Assembly (NCBI GenBank): GCA_031179215.1
Contig: JAPSIA010000007.1
Span: 1-47,129 of the forward strand
DNA length: 47,129 nt
Origin: Agrococcus sp.
Lineage (GTDB): Bacteria; Actinomycetota; Actinomycetes; Actinomycetales; Microbacteriaceae
Direction of reading: 5' to 3'
The notes under the pieces were generated by a model, which worked only from the letters and a program-made list of their open reading frames with translations, was not told the DNA's origin and did no database searches. Numbering within the stretch: the stretch's first letter is position 1; every line of letters begins with the position of its first letter. Positions 23,652-32,644 of the stretch are shown here, piece by piece. The position numbers were made by a program, and so were the translations under genes.

Positions 23652-25738
23652 GCGTGTTGCACCTCTCTGGTCAGGTTGGGGAAGTGGCAGGCGACATCGC
23701 GCGACGTCGACGTCGGCTCGAGCTCGGGATCATCCCGTTCGCAGCGCTTCCGACGCTCGTCATCGAGCAGTGACGCGAAGACGGGGCAGCGCGAGCGGAA
23801 GGCGCAGCCGGAGGGCCGATCGCTGGGCGACGGCATGTCACCGCGGAGCGTGATCGCCTGCCTCGACCGCTCGACCTTCGGGTCGGGGATCGGGATGGCC
23901 GACAGCAGCGCCTTGGTGTAGGGATGCGCGGGGTCGTCGAAGACCTCATCGCGCCCGCCGATCTCGACGATGCGTCCGAGGTACATGACGGCGATGCGAT
24001 CGGAGATGTGCGCGACGACGGCCAGGTCGTGCGCGACGAAGAGGTAGCCGAGCCCACGCTCAGCCTGCAGTCGCGCAAGCAGGTTGACGACGCCCGCCTG
24101 CACCGATACATCGAGCGCGGACACCGGCTCGTCGAGCACGACGACATCCGGGTCGGTGGCGAGGGCGCGGGCGATGCCGATGCGCTGACGCTGCCCGCCG
24201 GAGAACTCGTGCGGGTAGCGCTCGGCCATCTCCTCGCTCAAGCCCACGTCGCGCAGCAGCTGTGCGACTCGCTCGGCGCGCGCGCGTCGCGGTACGCCCG
24301 CGAGCGCGAGTGCCTCTCCGATCACGGCTGCGACCGACATGCGAGGGTCGAGCGACGAGAACGGGTCCTGGAAGACCATCTGGATCTGCCTGCGCATCGA
24401 CGTGAGCTCACGGCCCCGCGCGGCCGCCAGATCACGACCGCGCACGTGCACCGTGCCGCCCGTCATCTCCTGCAGCCTGGTGACCGCGCGAGCCGCTGAG
24501 GACTTGCCGCAGCCCGACTCTCCGACGAGGCCCAGCGTCTCGCCCGCGCGGATCGTGAAGGAGACGCCGTCGACCGCCACGACGCTCCTGCGGCGTCCGG
24601 CGCGATCCTTGGCCTCGTACCGCTGCACGAGGTCGACGACAGCGAGCAGGACCTCGGAGCCGCGGCCGCCGCCGGCGGGGACCTCCGGCACGGTCGGCAG
24701 GTCGGCCCGCACGATCTCCGGATGGCGCGCGAAGTGGCACGCCGCGGCGTGCGTCGCGAGCGGTCGCGCCTCGTCCTCGGCGCCGACGTCGAGCAGCGCC
24801 GGCTCGACCGAGGTGCAGACGTCCTGCGCGAAGGCGCAGCGGGCAGCGAAGGGGCAGGAGCGGCCGGTGAGCGTCGCCGGACTCGGCGGCGCACCCGGGA
24901 TCGGGCGCAAGGGCGCGTCGCGCTGATCGATGCGAGGGATCGAGGCCAGCAGGCCTCGGGTGTAGGGCATCCTCGAGCGCTCGAACACCTCATCGACGTC
25001 GCCGCGCTCGACGACCCTCCCGCCGTACATCACGAGCACCCGGTCGGCGTGTCCGGCGATGACGCCCATGTCGTGGGTCACGAGGATGAGCGCCGCGTTG
25101 ACATGCTTGCGCGCCTGGTCGAGCGCCTCGAGCACCTGGGCCTGGACGGTGACGTCGAGGGCCGTCGTCGGCTCATCTGCGATGATGACGTCGGGTCGGT
25201 TCGCCATCGCGATGGCGATCACCGCGCGCTGCCGCATGCCGCCGGAGAACTCGTGCGGGTACTGGTCGATGCGCTGCTGGGCGTCCGGGATGCCGACGAC
25301 CTCGAGCAGCGCGACCGCTTCGGCTCGGGCGTGGGCCTTCGACAGGGGGCGGTGGATGCGGATCGCCTCGATGAGCTGCGCGCCGACGGTCAGCACCGGG
25401 TTGAGCGAGCTCATCGGATCCTGGAACACCATCGACAGACGAGCGCCGCGGAGCCTCGACATCGCCCCATCCGAGAGCCCGACGAGCTCTTGCCCCTCGA
25501 AGGTGATCGACCCCTCGATCAGCGTGCGATCGGGGAGGAGCCCCATGATGGCGTTCGACGTCACGGACTTGCCGGATCCGGACTCGCCGACGATGCCGAG
25601 CACCTCCCCTCTCCGCACGTCGAACGAGACGCCGCGCACGGCGTGCACGGCGCCGAAGCGCACGTGCAGATCACGCACCTCGAGCAGCGGCGAGCTCATC
25701 GTCGATGCGGCGTCGAGCGTTGGAGCGAGCGTCGTCAT
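23648..25738 (-). CDS. Peptide/opine-type ABC transporter, fused DppD-DppF ATP-binding protein
   Basis: A 696-residue protein made of two complete ABC ATPase domains. Each has a Walker A ([16 protein letters not shown]), a signature ([16 protein letters not shown]) and a Walker B with DEP (VIIADEP, VVVLDEP). After each ATPase there is an oligopeptide-transporter C-terminal Cys-rich segment ([14 protein letters not shown] and [10 protein letters not shown]). In most bacteria these are separate DppD and DppF subunits. The ORF track begins upstream; the ATG at 25738 follows AGGAGG and overlaps the permease stop. It powers the import of the substrate taken up by the binding protein at 27683-29407. 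Confidence 0.92.
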   Translation of the reverse strand: MTTLAPTLDAASTMSSPLLEVRDLHVRFGAVHAVRGVSFDVRRGEVLGIVGESGSGKSVTSNAIMGLLPDRTLIEGSITFEGQELVGLSDGAMSRLRGARLSMVFQDPMSSLNPVLTVGAQLIEAIRIHRPLSKAHARAEAVALLEVVGIPDAQQRIDQYPHEFSGGMRQRAVIAIAMANRPDVIIADEPTTALDVTVQAQVLEALDQARKHVNAALILVTHDMGVIAGHADRVLVMYGGRVVERGDVDEVFERSRMPYTRGLLASIPRIDQRDAPLRPIPGAPPSPATLTGRSCPFAARCAFAQDVCTSVEPALLDVGAEDEARPLATHAAACHFARHPEIVRADLPTVPEVPAGGGRGSEVLLAVVDLVQRYEAKDRAGRRRSVVAVDGVSFTIRAGETLGLVGESGCGKSSAARAVTRLQEMTGGTVHVRGRDLAAARGRELTSMRRQIQMVFQDPFSSLDPRMSVAAVIGEALALAGVPRRARAERVAQLLRDVGLSEEMAERYPHEFSGGQRQRIGIARALATDPDVVVLDEPVSALDVSVQAGVVNLLARLQAERGLGYLFVAHDLAVVAHISDRIAVMYLGRIVEIGGRDEVFDDPAHPYTKALLSAIPIPDPKVERSRQAITLRGDMPSPSDRPSGCAFRSRCPVFASLLDDERRKRCERDDPELEPTSTSRDVACHFPNLTREVQHA

Positions 25739-26646
25739 GCGGACCTCCTGGTCGACTGCCGGGGATCGAGGGCGTGGCGCACGCCGTCGCCGATGAACGA
25801 GGCGCACAGTGCGATGAGCACGATGAACAGACCTGGGAAGTAGAAGAGCCACGGCCGCGTCATGACCGCGCTCTGCGAGGTCGAGACGAGGAGCCCGAGC
25901 GAGGTGTCGGGCGCCTGCACGCCGAAGCCGAGGTAGGAGAGGGCCGTCTCCGACAGGATCGCCGTCGCTGTCAGGACCGTCACGGCGACGGTGATGGTGC
26001 CCATCGCGTTCGGGATGAGGTGTCGAACGATGATGCCGAGGTGGCTCACTCCGAGCCCGCGGGCGGCCAGCACGTACTCCGAGGTCGCGAGCGACATGAC
26101 CGTGGCTCGTACGACGCGCGCGACGATGGGCCATGCCAGGAAGGCCAGCACCGCGGCGATCGTCGTCCAGCTCGTCTCTGTGCCCATCGAGAGGTACGCG
26201 AGCACCGCCGCGACGGCGATCGAGGGGAAGACGAGGATCACGTCGATCACTCGCATGATCGCGGCGTCGGCGAGGCCGCGGAAGTAGCCCGCGATCGCCC
26301 CCACGATGGATCCGACCACGGTCGCAGCGATCGCGACGACGAGCGCGATGAGCACCGAGCGCTGCGTGCCGCGCATGATCTGCGCCATGGTGTCGTAGCC
26401 CGTGCTGTCCGTGCCGAACGGGTGCGCGAGCGAGGGTGGCTGCGAGATGTCGTCGGTGTAGACGTCGTACCGGTAGATCCACAGCTGCGGCCCGACGAAC
26501 GCGAACAGCAGCACGAGCACGAAGACCACGAGCGCGATCAGGCTCGTAGGGTTGCGCAGGAAGCGGCGCATCGCCGGGAAGCGGCGACGGCTCGACGGTC
26601 GTGGTACGGCGATGGCGTCGCGCGAGGCTGGTGGTGATAGGAGCAT
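25735..26646 (-). CDS. Peptide-type ABC transporter permease, DppC-like
   Basis: A 303-residue permease. It has an N-terminal cytosolic stretch, a first span (SLIALVVFVLVLLFAFVG), the periplasmic HPFGTDSTGYD motif typical of DppC/OppC, and five further spans in the binding-protein-dependent permease domain. The EAA-like loop reads EYVLAARGLGVSHLGIIVRHLIPN. The start is the ATG at 26646 after GAAGGGAAGG, 11 bases from the upstream permease. It pairs with the DppB-like permease to form the membrane channel. Confidence 0.92.
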   Translation of the reverse strand: MLLSPPASRDAIAVPRPSSRRRFPAMRRFLRNPTSLIALVVFVLVLLFAFVGPQLWIYRYDVYTDDISQPPSLAHPFGTDSTGYDTMAQIMRGTQRSVLIALVVAIAATVVGSIVGAIAGYFRGLADAAIMRVIDVILVFPSIAVAAVLAYLSMGTETSWTTIAAVLAFLAWPIVARVVRATVMSLATSEYVLAARGLGVSHLGIIVRHLIPNAMGTITVAVTVLTATAILSETALSYLGFGVQAPDTSLGLLVSTSQSAVMTRPWLFYFPGLFIVLIALCASFIGDGVRHALDPRQSTRRSA

Positions 26647-26657
26647 GCGCCTTCCCT

Positions 26658-27620
26658 TCAGGCCGTCCGGATGCGAGGATCGAGCACGCCGTAGACGAGG
26701 TCGGCGAGCAGGTTGAGCACGATCGTCGCCGTGGCGAAGACGAGCAGCCACGCCATGACGACGTGGACGTCGAGGTTGCGGATGCCGTTGAGCAGCAGGT
26801 CGCCCATGCCGCGCCATTGGAAGATGCTCTCCGACACGATCGCGCCCCCGACGAGTGCGCTGAAGTCGAGCGCGACGATCGTGACGAAGGGCATGAGCGC
26901 GTTGCGCAGTCCGTGGCGGACGACGGCGCGGCCCTTGGTCAGGCCCTTCGCTCGCGCGAGGCGCATGTAGTCGGCGCTCAGCACCTCGATCATCGAGGAG
27001 CGCACGTAGCGACTCCAAGAGGCGAACTGGTTGATCACGAGCACGATCGTCGGCAGCGCGAGGAAGCCGACGAGCTCGAGCCCCGCCGCGCCGCTGGAGG
27101 TGCCGTCGCCCACGGTGTAGAACACCGTCGTCCCGGCGGCCTCGTTGAACTCGATCGCCGCATACTTCAAGAGCACACCGACCCAGAACACCGGCAGTGC
27201 CAGCGCGATGAAGACGAGCGTGCTCACGACGTTGTCGATGGCGCCGCTCTGGCGCATCGCGCTGATCACGCCGACCACGATCGCGACGACCGCGGCGATC
27301 AGCACGGCGAGCACGATGAGCCGGAAGCTCACGAGCATGCGGGCGCCGAGCTCCGCACCGATGTCGACGTTCGCGACCGATGCGCCGAAGTCGCCTCGGA
27401 AGATGCCGGTCAGCCAGTTCCAGTAGCGCACGAGCACCGGTTGATCGAGCCCGAGCTGCCTCTCGATCGACGCGATGGCCTCGGGCGGCGGAGGAGGATC
27501 CATCGATCGGTACCGAGACATGGGGTCGCCGGAGAACGCCACCATCATGAACATCACGAACGACGCGATGAACAGCATCGGCGCAGCGATCGCGAACCGT
27601 CGAATCGCAAACCTGAGCAT
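26658..27620 (-). CDS. Peptide-type ABC transporter permease, DppB-like
   Basis: A 320-residue permease starting MLRFAIRRFAIAAPMLFIASFVMFM, a typical DppB N-terminal span. It is followed by a periplasmic segment (LGLDQPVLVRYWNWLTGIFRGDFG) and five spans with the EAA-like loop DYMRLARAKGLTKGRAVVRHGLRNALMP. The ATG at 27620 follows GGGGAAGGGGAAGC. It lies 62 bases after the binding-protein gene, with a strong hairpin in between, and 11 bases before the DppC-like gene. Confidence 0.92.
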   Translation of the reverse strand: MLRFAIRRFAIAAPMLFIASFVMFMMVAFSGDPMSRYRSMDPPPPPEAIASIERQLGLDQPVLVRYWNWLTGIFRGDFGASVANVDIGAELGARMLVSFRLIVLAVLIAAVVAIVVGVISAMRQSGAIDNVVSTLVFIALALPVFWVGVLLKYAAIEFNEAAGTTVFYTVGDGTSSGAAGLELVGFLALPTIVLVINQFASWSRYVRSSMIEVLSADYMRLARAKGLTKGRAVVRHGLRNALMPFVTIVALDFSALVGGAIVSESIFQWRGMGDLLLNGIRNLDVHVVMAWLLVFATATIVLNLLADLVYGVLDPRIRTA

Positions 27621-27645
27621 GCTTCCCCTTCCCCGTGCTCCGACA

Positions 27646-27675
27646 GGGGCGCGGGAGCCGTGACTCCCGCGCCCC
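27646..27675 (-). terminator. Hairpin between the ABC binding-protein and permease genes
   Basis: A perfect 12-bp stem (GGGGCGCGGGAG/CTCCCGCGCCCC) around a 6-base loop starts seven bases after the binding-protein stop. There is no T-tract. In ABC operons such elements often protect the binding-protein mRNA or limit read-through, giving excess binding protein. Confidence 0.6.
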
Positions 27676-27682
27676 GCTCGCT

Positions 27683-29407
27683 TCACTCGCCGGTGAAGCC
27701 CCATTCGTGGATGTTGTAGGTCGGACCGCTGATCGTGGGGTTGTCTCGGATGTTGCCGAGCGAATCCACGTAGGCGAGCAAGCTGGGCTTCTGGTACAGC
27801 GGCATCAGGAGGAGATCCTCGACCACGAGCGCATCCGCCTCGTTGATGAGAGCGATCGTCTCCTCGCTCGACGTGGCCTGCAGGGCCTCGTCGACGAGCT
27901 CGTCGACCTGGGGATTGGAGTAGTACGGGTTGTAGCCCGTGCCGGTGGTGTAGCGCTTGAAGGCGTTCGAGGCGATGAAGGGCGAACCGGTGTAGCCGAC
28001 GAGCACGAGGTCGTAGCCGTACGGCTCGTTGTTCGATGTCGTGTCGCCGAGGGAGTCGGTCGTCTCGAGCGCCAACGAGATGCCGAGCGGCTGCAGCGCG
28101 GTCTGGATCACCTGCATCGACGACTCGCGCACTGCGTTCCCCACCGAGTACACCGCGCGCAGCGCGGGCACGGCCTCGCCCTCGGGCGTGTGCAGCGCGC
28201 CGTCCTGCAGCGTGTAGCCCGCCTCTTCGAGGATCGCCAACGCCGCATCGGCATCGCCCTGACCGTAGCCGAGCTCCTCGACCTTGCTCTCGTAGCCCTC
28301 CTGCTGCTGCATGATCATCACCGAGCCGACGGGCGTGACCGTCTCGTCGAACTGGCCGACCGTGCGATCGATGACGCTCTGCGTGTCGATCGCCGTCGCG
28401 ATCGCGCGTCGGAGCGCTGGATCCGAGAGGAACGAGTTCGAGTGGTTGAACATGAGCGACTCCATCACCATCGACTGGTTCATCTGATGGCTCACTCCCA
28501 TCCCCGCCATGTCTCGGACCTGCTGCAGGAGATCGATCTGCGGCTGCGGGTACATCACGTCGATCTCGCCGTTCTGCATGGCGATCGGCGTCTGCTGCGT
28601 ATCGGTGATCATCACGAAGTTGATCCGCTCGAGCGGCGGCTCGTCTCCGTACCAGTTGGGGTTCCGCTCGAGGGTGACCGAGACGTCCTGCTGGTAGTCG
28701 GAGATGATGTAGGGGCCGCCCGAGAACTCCGGCACCGTGTTCACGAAGTAGTCGCTGAAGGTCTCGTACAGGTCTCCGTGCTCGGCAGCGATGTGCGCCG
28801 GCAGCAGTCGCTGGAACGGGCGCTGCCACTCCGAGAACGTGCTCTCGTACGTGACGGTGACGGTGCGACCGTCCTCGGACTGCTCGATCGACGTGACCTT
28901 GTCGAGCCCGTCCGAGTCGTGCGTCGCGCAGTCAGGGCAGTCCCGCGTGTTGAGCACCCGCCACTGGTAGATGAAGTCGTCGCCGGTGATCGGCACGCCG
29001 TCGGACCACACGGCATCCTCGTTGATCACGTACTGGACGACCGTCGGGTCCTGGCTGACGACCTCGGCGCTCTCGAGCAGATCGGTGTTCATCTCGATCG
29101 TCGAGGCGTCCGGCTGGATGACGAACGCCGCCGGGTACAGGGCGGAGGTCACCCACACCGTCTCCGAGATGTCGCCCGCCGCCGAGAGCGTGTTCCAGTT
29201 GGGGATCGTCTTCTCGATCGCCATCGTCACCTCTCCCCCGGCCTGCACCTCCGCGGTGTTGACGGCGTTGAGGTCGCCCGTGACTTGACCGGGCGCGGCC
29301 GAGGGCGAGTCGCCGCCCTCGCTCGCGTTGCCCGCGCCACCGGCACAGGCTGAGACGAAGAGCGTGGCGGCGGCAAGCACCGCGACGCTCGTGAACCGAT
29401 TGCGCAT
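27683..29407 (-). CDS. ABC transporter substrate-binding lipoprotein, family 5 (peptide/opine/sugar type)
   Basis: A 574-residue lipoprotein with the signal peptide RFTSVAVLAAATLFVSAC (lipobox VSAC) and a Ser/Gly-rich linker. The family 5 domain follows, with NTLSAAGDISETVW, VWSDGVPITGDDFIYQW, and GGPYIISDYQQDVSVTLERN before a C-terminal lobe. It captures the substrate outside the cell for the DppB/DppC/DppDF transporter encoded downstream. Family 5 proteins bind peptides, opines, nickel chelates or oligosaccharides; the oxidase neighbours suggest an amino-acid or hydroxy-acid conjugate. The start codon is 25 bases from the upstream FMN enzyme gene. Confidence 0.9.
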   Translation of the reverse strand: MRNRFTSVAVLAAATLFVSACAGGAGNASEGGDSPSAAPGQVTGDLNAVNTAEVQAGGEVTMAIEKTIPNWNTLSAAGDISETVWVTSALYPAAFVIQPDASTIEMNTDLLESAEVVSQDPTVVQYVINEDAVWSDGVPITGDDFIYQWRVLNTRDCPDCATHDSDGLDKVTSIEQSEDGRTVTVTYESTFSEWQRPFQRLLPAHIAAEHGDLYETFSDYFVNTVPEFSGGPYIISDYQQDVSVTLERNPNWYGDEPPLERINFVMITDTQQTPIAMQNGEIDVMYPQPQIDLLQQVRDMAGMGVSHQMNQSMVMESLMFNHSNSFLSDPALRRAIATAIDTQSVIDRTVGQFDETVTPVGSVMIMQQQEGYESKVEELGYGQGDADAALAILEEAGYTLQDGALHTPEGEAVPALRAVYSVGNAVRESSMQVIQTALQPLGISLALETTDSLGDTTSNNEPYGYDLVLVGYTGSPFIASNAFKRYTTGTGYNPYYSNPQVDELVDEALQATSSEETIALINEADALVVEDLLLMPLYQKPSLLAYVDSLGNIRDNPTISGPTYNIHEWGFTGE

Positions 29408-29432
29408 GTTCTGCTCGCTTTCGTGTGGTGGA

Positions 29433-30551
29433 TCAGACGGCGAACGGGTTCCGGCGGAACACGTTGGGGCTCAGCTCGTCGATCGACGAGCAACCGAGGT
29501 GACCGAGGGTCATCCACAGCTCCTGCTTGAGGATCTCGATGACGCGCGCGACGCCGTCCTCCCCGTCAGCCGCGAGGCCCAGTGCGGTCAGCCGTCCGAT
29601 GGCGACCGCATCCGCGCCGAGGGCGACGGCCGCGGCGATGTCGCTGCCGCGCCGGATGCCGGAGTCGATGATGATGGGCATCTCGGGCCCGACCGCGGCG
29701 CGCACCTCGGGGAGCACCTCGATCGTCGAGAGCGTCCTGTCGATCGTGCGACCGCCGTAGTTGGAGACGTAGATCCCGACAGCTCCCGCGTCCTGCGCGG
29801 CCAGTGCATCGGCGGCGCTGTGGACGCCCTTCACGATCACGGGCAGCGGGGCGCGCGCGATCACGCGAGCGGCGTCGACCCAGGTGTAGCGAGGACGCGT
29901 GAACTCGATGAGCTCCTGCAAGCCCGCCGGATCGGACCCTCCTGCCCCGAAGTTGACGTTGTCGCCCGTGGAGCGCGAGGCGAAGCGGTTCTCGATGAGG
30001 CGCTCGCGCCATTGCCGGATGGGCGAGTAGGTGGCGACGATGTGCGTGTAGCCGGCGGCCTTCGCTCGGTGCATCATCTCGAGCACGAGCTCCTCGTCAC
30101 CGACGAGCGTCATCTGATAGAGGTGCGCGGCGTTCGACGCGGCGGCGATGTCCTCGAGCCGGTAGGAGGCCGCGACGGGCACCATCTGCTGCACCCCCGT
30201 CCGCTCCGCGGCGCGGCCGACCGCGAGGTGGCCGTCGACGTGGAACGTGGCCTCTTGCCCGAACGGCGCGGTGAACAGCGGCAGCGAGAGGTCGTAGCCG
30301 AGCACGGTCGTCGAGGTGTCGGGGTTGCGCACCCCCGCGAAGAGCGGCACCTCCCACAGCAGCTCGTCGAACTTCGCGCTGTTGCGCTCGACCGTCGTCT
30401 CGGCTCCGGTGCCCGTCCAGAGGTAGTCCCACGCCGACTCGGAGAGCACATGGCGCGCGGCCTTGGTGATGCCGCGGATCGTGGTGAACCGCTCGCTCGA
30501 TCCGAAGCGGTCGTCGAAGATGGCGCGAGCCTCGGCCTGCTGCGTGGTCAT
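29433..30551 (-). CDS. FMN-dependent alpha-hydroxy-acid oxidase family protein with replaced catalytic His
   Basis: A 372-residue FMN TIM-barrel protein of the glycolate/lactate oxidase family. Family features are PLFTAPFGQEATFH near the FMN, VAASYRLEDIAAAS, VIVKGVHSAADA, IIIDSGIRRGSDIAAAVALGADAVAIGR and a C-terminal helix with ELWMTLGHLGC. The catalytic SNHGGRQ motif reads SNYGGRT, so His is replaced by Tyr265. The usual VTVDTP segment is also altered to VATYSP. Standard 2-hydroxy-acid oxidation needs that His, so the reaction is probably different. The other family member here (38456-39784) keeps the His. The gene is third in the operon, eight bases after the isochorismatase-like gene. Confidence 0.85.
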   Translation of the reverse strand: MTTQQAEARAIFDDRFGSSERFTTIRGITKAARHVLSESAWDYLWTGTGAETTVERNSAKFDELLWEVPLFAGVRNPDTSTTVLGYDLSLPLFTAPFGQEATFHVDGHLAVGRAAERTGVQQMVPVAASYRLEDIAAASNAAHLYQMTLVGDEELVLEMMHRAKAAGYTHIVATYSPIRQWRERLIENRFASRSTGDNVNFGAGGSDPAGLQELIEFTRPRYTWVDAARVIARAPLPVIVKGVHSAADALAAQDAGAVGIYVSNYGGRTIDRTLSTIEVLPEVRAAVGPEMPIIIDSGIRRGSDIAAAVALGADAVAIGRLTALGLAADGEDGVARVIEILKQELWMTLGHLGCSSIDELSPNVFRRNPFAV

Positions 30552-30559
30552 GGCGTGCC

Positions 30560-31153
30560 TCACGCGGTCTCGAGGACGCCGCGCAGGGCGCCGACGACCG
30601 CATCGGTGTCGCGGATGCGGCCGATCTGGGGGAAGACCTCGCGCACGGCGAACTCGTGGAGCTGGGTCGTCGCCGAGGCCATCGCGTCCTCGACGAACAC
30701 GAGCTCGTAGCCGTGGTCGTAGGCCGCGCGAGCCGTGCCCTCCACGCCGAAGTTCGTCGAGATGCCGCACATGACGACGGTGTCGATGCCGTGCCGGCGC
30801 AGCTGCAGGTCGAGGTCGGAGCCGTAGAACGCGTTCCAGGAGCGCTTGATGATGACGGGCTCGGTGGGAAGCGGCTGCATCTCCTCCACGAGCCGGTCCC
30901 ACCCATCCCAGCGGCTGGGCGCGTGGCGCTCCACGTCGACTCGCTTCACGAGCGTCAGCGAGTCCGACTCGTCCGGCAGGAAGCTCGTGCGCACGTAGAT
31001 CACGAGGCTCCCGCCTGCACGAGCCGCGTCCACGAGCTCGGTCACGCGCGAGATGACCGTCTCCGCGTCGTACGGCTCGGCTGCGTGGCGCCGCACGGCT
31101 CCTTGCATGTCGATGATGACGAGGGCGGTATTGGTGGGTTCGAGGAGTGTCAT
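30560..31153 (-). CDS. Isochorismatase-like hydrolase (Cys-less, YecD type)
   Basis: A 197-residue alpha/beta hydrolase of the isochorismatase superfamily. Two triad members are present, Asp15 (IIDMQG) and Lys103 (IIKRSWNAF). At the position of the nucleophilic Cys (usually TNVCVE) it reads ISTNFGVEGT, so Gly136 replaces Cys. That pattern is known from YecD-like proteins and from the EntB/PhzD isochorismatases, which do not use a Cys. It may therefore cleave a vinyl ether or another bond rather than an amide. Second gene of the operon, 35 bases after the kinase gene. The start ATG follows AAGGACACC. Confidence 0.83.
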   Translation of the reverse strand: MTLLEPTNTALVIIDMQGAVRRHAAEPYDAETVISRVTELVDAARAGGSLVIYVRTSFLPDESDSLTLVKRVDVERHAPSRWDGWDRLVEEMQPLPTEPVIIKRSWNAFYGSDLDLQLRRHGIDTVVMCGISTNFGVEGTARAAYDHGYELVFVEDAMASATTQLHEFAVREVFPQIGRIRDTDAVVGALRGVLETA

Positions 31154-31188
31154 GGTGTCCTTGTCGATCGGTCGGATGGGGTGGTGGC

Positions 31189-32400
31189 TCACGAGCCGGT
31201 GATGCGGCGCACGAGGCGCACGAGGGTGTCGGGGGCGCCGATCCCGGACGCCTTGGTGATGACCGCGAGGTTCGCGAATGGCCCGCCGCCCAGCCGGAGC
31301 ACGGGGCATAGCGGCTCGAGCTCGTTGCCGGGACGCAGGTCGATCGCGTCGAGCGCACGGATGGTCTTTCCGGAGCTCACGCCGCCGCTCACGATCACCC
31401 CGAGCGCCGGGTGTCGTCCTCGGGTGCTGACGTCGAGGATCCTGCGAACGGCCGCGGCGATGTCGTCGGCGACGACGAGTGGGTCGTCGTCCTGGCGCTC
31501 CGTCGCCTGCACGACGATGACCCGATGCTCTGCCACCGTGTCGAGCAGGAACGCGTCCGTCTCGCGGAGGACGGCCGTGGGGGTCGTCACGCGCGCCGCG
31601 GGGCCGTAGACGTCGGCCACGCGAGCGAGCTGCTGCCGGTCGAGCGGCGCCGACCCCGGCGCCGCGACGACGACGAAGCCGTCGGCGTCGAGTGCCGGGT
31701 GGAAGCGCAGCCAGCCGCCGCTCGATACCGTGACGACCTCGTGGTCGTGCTCGAGCTGCTGGACGACGGCGGCCGTGACCTCGAGATGGCCCTCGTTGGC
31801 CGCGTCGAACACGAGGATGCGGTGCCCCGCCGCGATGGCGCGGCGAGCGTCGTCCACTGCAGCTTGGCGACCGCTCGTGAGCGAGTCGATCGAGATGCGC
31901 GTGCGGGCAGCACCGAGCTCGAGGTGCGCTGCGACGGGGAGCGCCTCGACGCCCGATCCGCGGTGGTGCACGCTCTGGACGCCCTCGACGCAGATGCGGC
32001 CGGCACTCGGGTACGCCGTCACGACCGCCACGAGCGGCTCGCGCGCTCCCGCTCCGGCGAGCACGCCGCGCAGCACCTCGGCGGGAGCGCCCCGGAAGGC
32101 TGAGTCGATGCGCTGCTCGACGCGCAGGCATCCCCGTTCGCGGAGCCAGATCGCCCACCGCTCGGCGAGCATCGCGGTGTCCTCGAGCCGGTCCTGGGCT
32201 TGGATGTCGACGACGAGTGCGTGGAGTCCGGAGGCGGGAGTCGTTCGCGGGTCGTCCACGACCTGGACGCGCAGCCCGCGCTGCTGGAGCCGGCCTGCGA
32301 CCGTGACGGCCGCCTGGAGGTCCTCGGTGACGACGCCCAGCGCGATCGATCCGGACGCGCGGCGACCACCGAGGGTCCCGATCGTTGCACGTCCTGCCAT
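31189..32400 (-). CDS. DUF1537 (four-carbon acid sugar kinase-like) protein
   Basis: A 403-residue member of the DUF1537 kinase family. Matching features are QRIDSAFRGAPAEV (family pattern xxDSTLRG), AYPSAGR (like the AFP..GR motif), the C-terminal nucleotide-binding VSGGVSSGKTIRAL and VITKASGIG. The N-terminal acidic motif ADDLTGA, thought to contact the sugar acid, is changed to VTEDLQAAV. The usual partners (PdxA2 or aldolase/RLP genes) are not adjacent. It probably phosphorylates an unusual sugar acid or a different hydroxylated acid. It is the first gene of the eight-gene operon. The ATG at 32400 follows AGGAGG; a GTG one codon earlier would give nearly the same protein. Confidence 0.8.
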   Translation of the reverse strand: MAGRATIGTLGGRRASGSIALGVVTEDLQAAVTVAGRLQQRGLRVQVVDDPRTTPASGLHALVVDIQAQDRLEDTAMLAERWAIWLRERGCLRVEQRIDSAFRGAPAEVLRGVLAGAGAREPLVAVVTAYPSAGRICVEGVQSVHHRGSGVEALPVAAHLELGAARTRISIDSLTSGRQAAVDDARRAIAAGHRILVFDAANEGHLEVTAAVVQQLEHDHEVVTVSSGGWLRFHPALDADGFVVVAAPGSAPLDRQQLARVADVYGPAARVTTPTAVLRETDAFLLDTVAEHRVIVVQATERQDDDPLVVADDIAAAVRRILDVSTRGRHPALGVIVSGGVSSGKTIRALDAIDLRPGNELEPLCPVLRLGGGPFANLAVITKASGIGAPDTLVRLVRRITGS

Positions 32401-32459
32401 CACCGCCTCCTCGCGTCGCGACCGTCTGAACCGGATGTCAGAGAGCGGCCGTTGTCGTC

Positions 32460-32465
32460 ACGCTA
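32460..32465 (-). promoter_or_regulatory. Candidate -10 element for the DUF1537/ABC operon
   Basis: TAGCGT on the minus strand would start transcription near 32453, about 53 bases before the ATG. No good -35 element is seen (GTGCCA at 17 bases). The 244-base gap between the two divergent genes shows no clear palindrome. Confidence 0.4.
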
Positions 32466-32644
32466 GGCAGGCAGCGGCGGCCTGGCACGCGACATCTGTA
32501 GCGACGTCCGCCGACGCTGCCGCGATGCGGGAGTCGGGCGCCCTTCGTCATCGATTCGCAATGTGCCCGACATGCGGCGTTGCGTACGCTGGCGGAACGG
32601 CGGTCATCGCGCGACGGCCGTCAGCGAGAGCCGGGAGGTGCCTG

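Noticed and set aside
29433-31358. 641-codon ORF joining the FMN enzyme to upstream sequence
   Set aside because: Upstream of 30551 the frame is a shadow of the isochorismatase-like gene; the ATG at 30551 starts the family-length protein.
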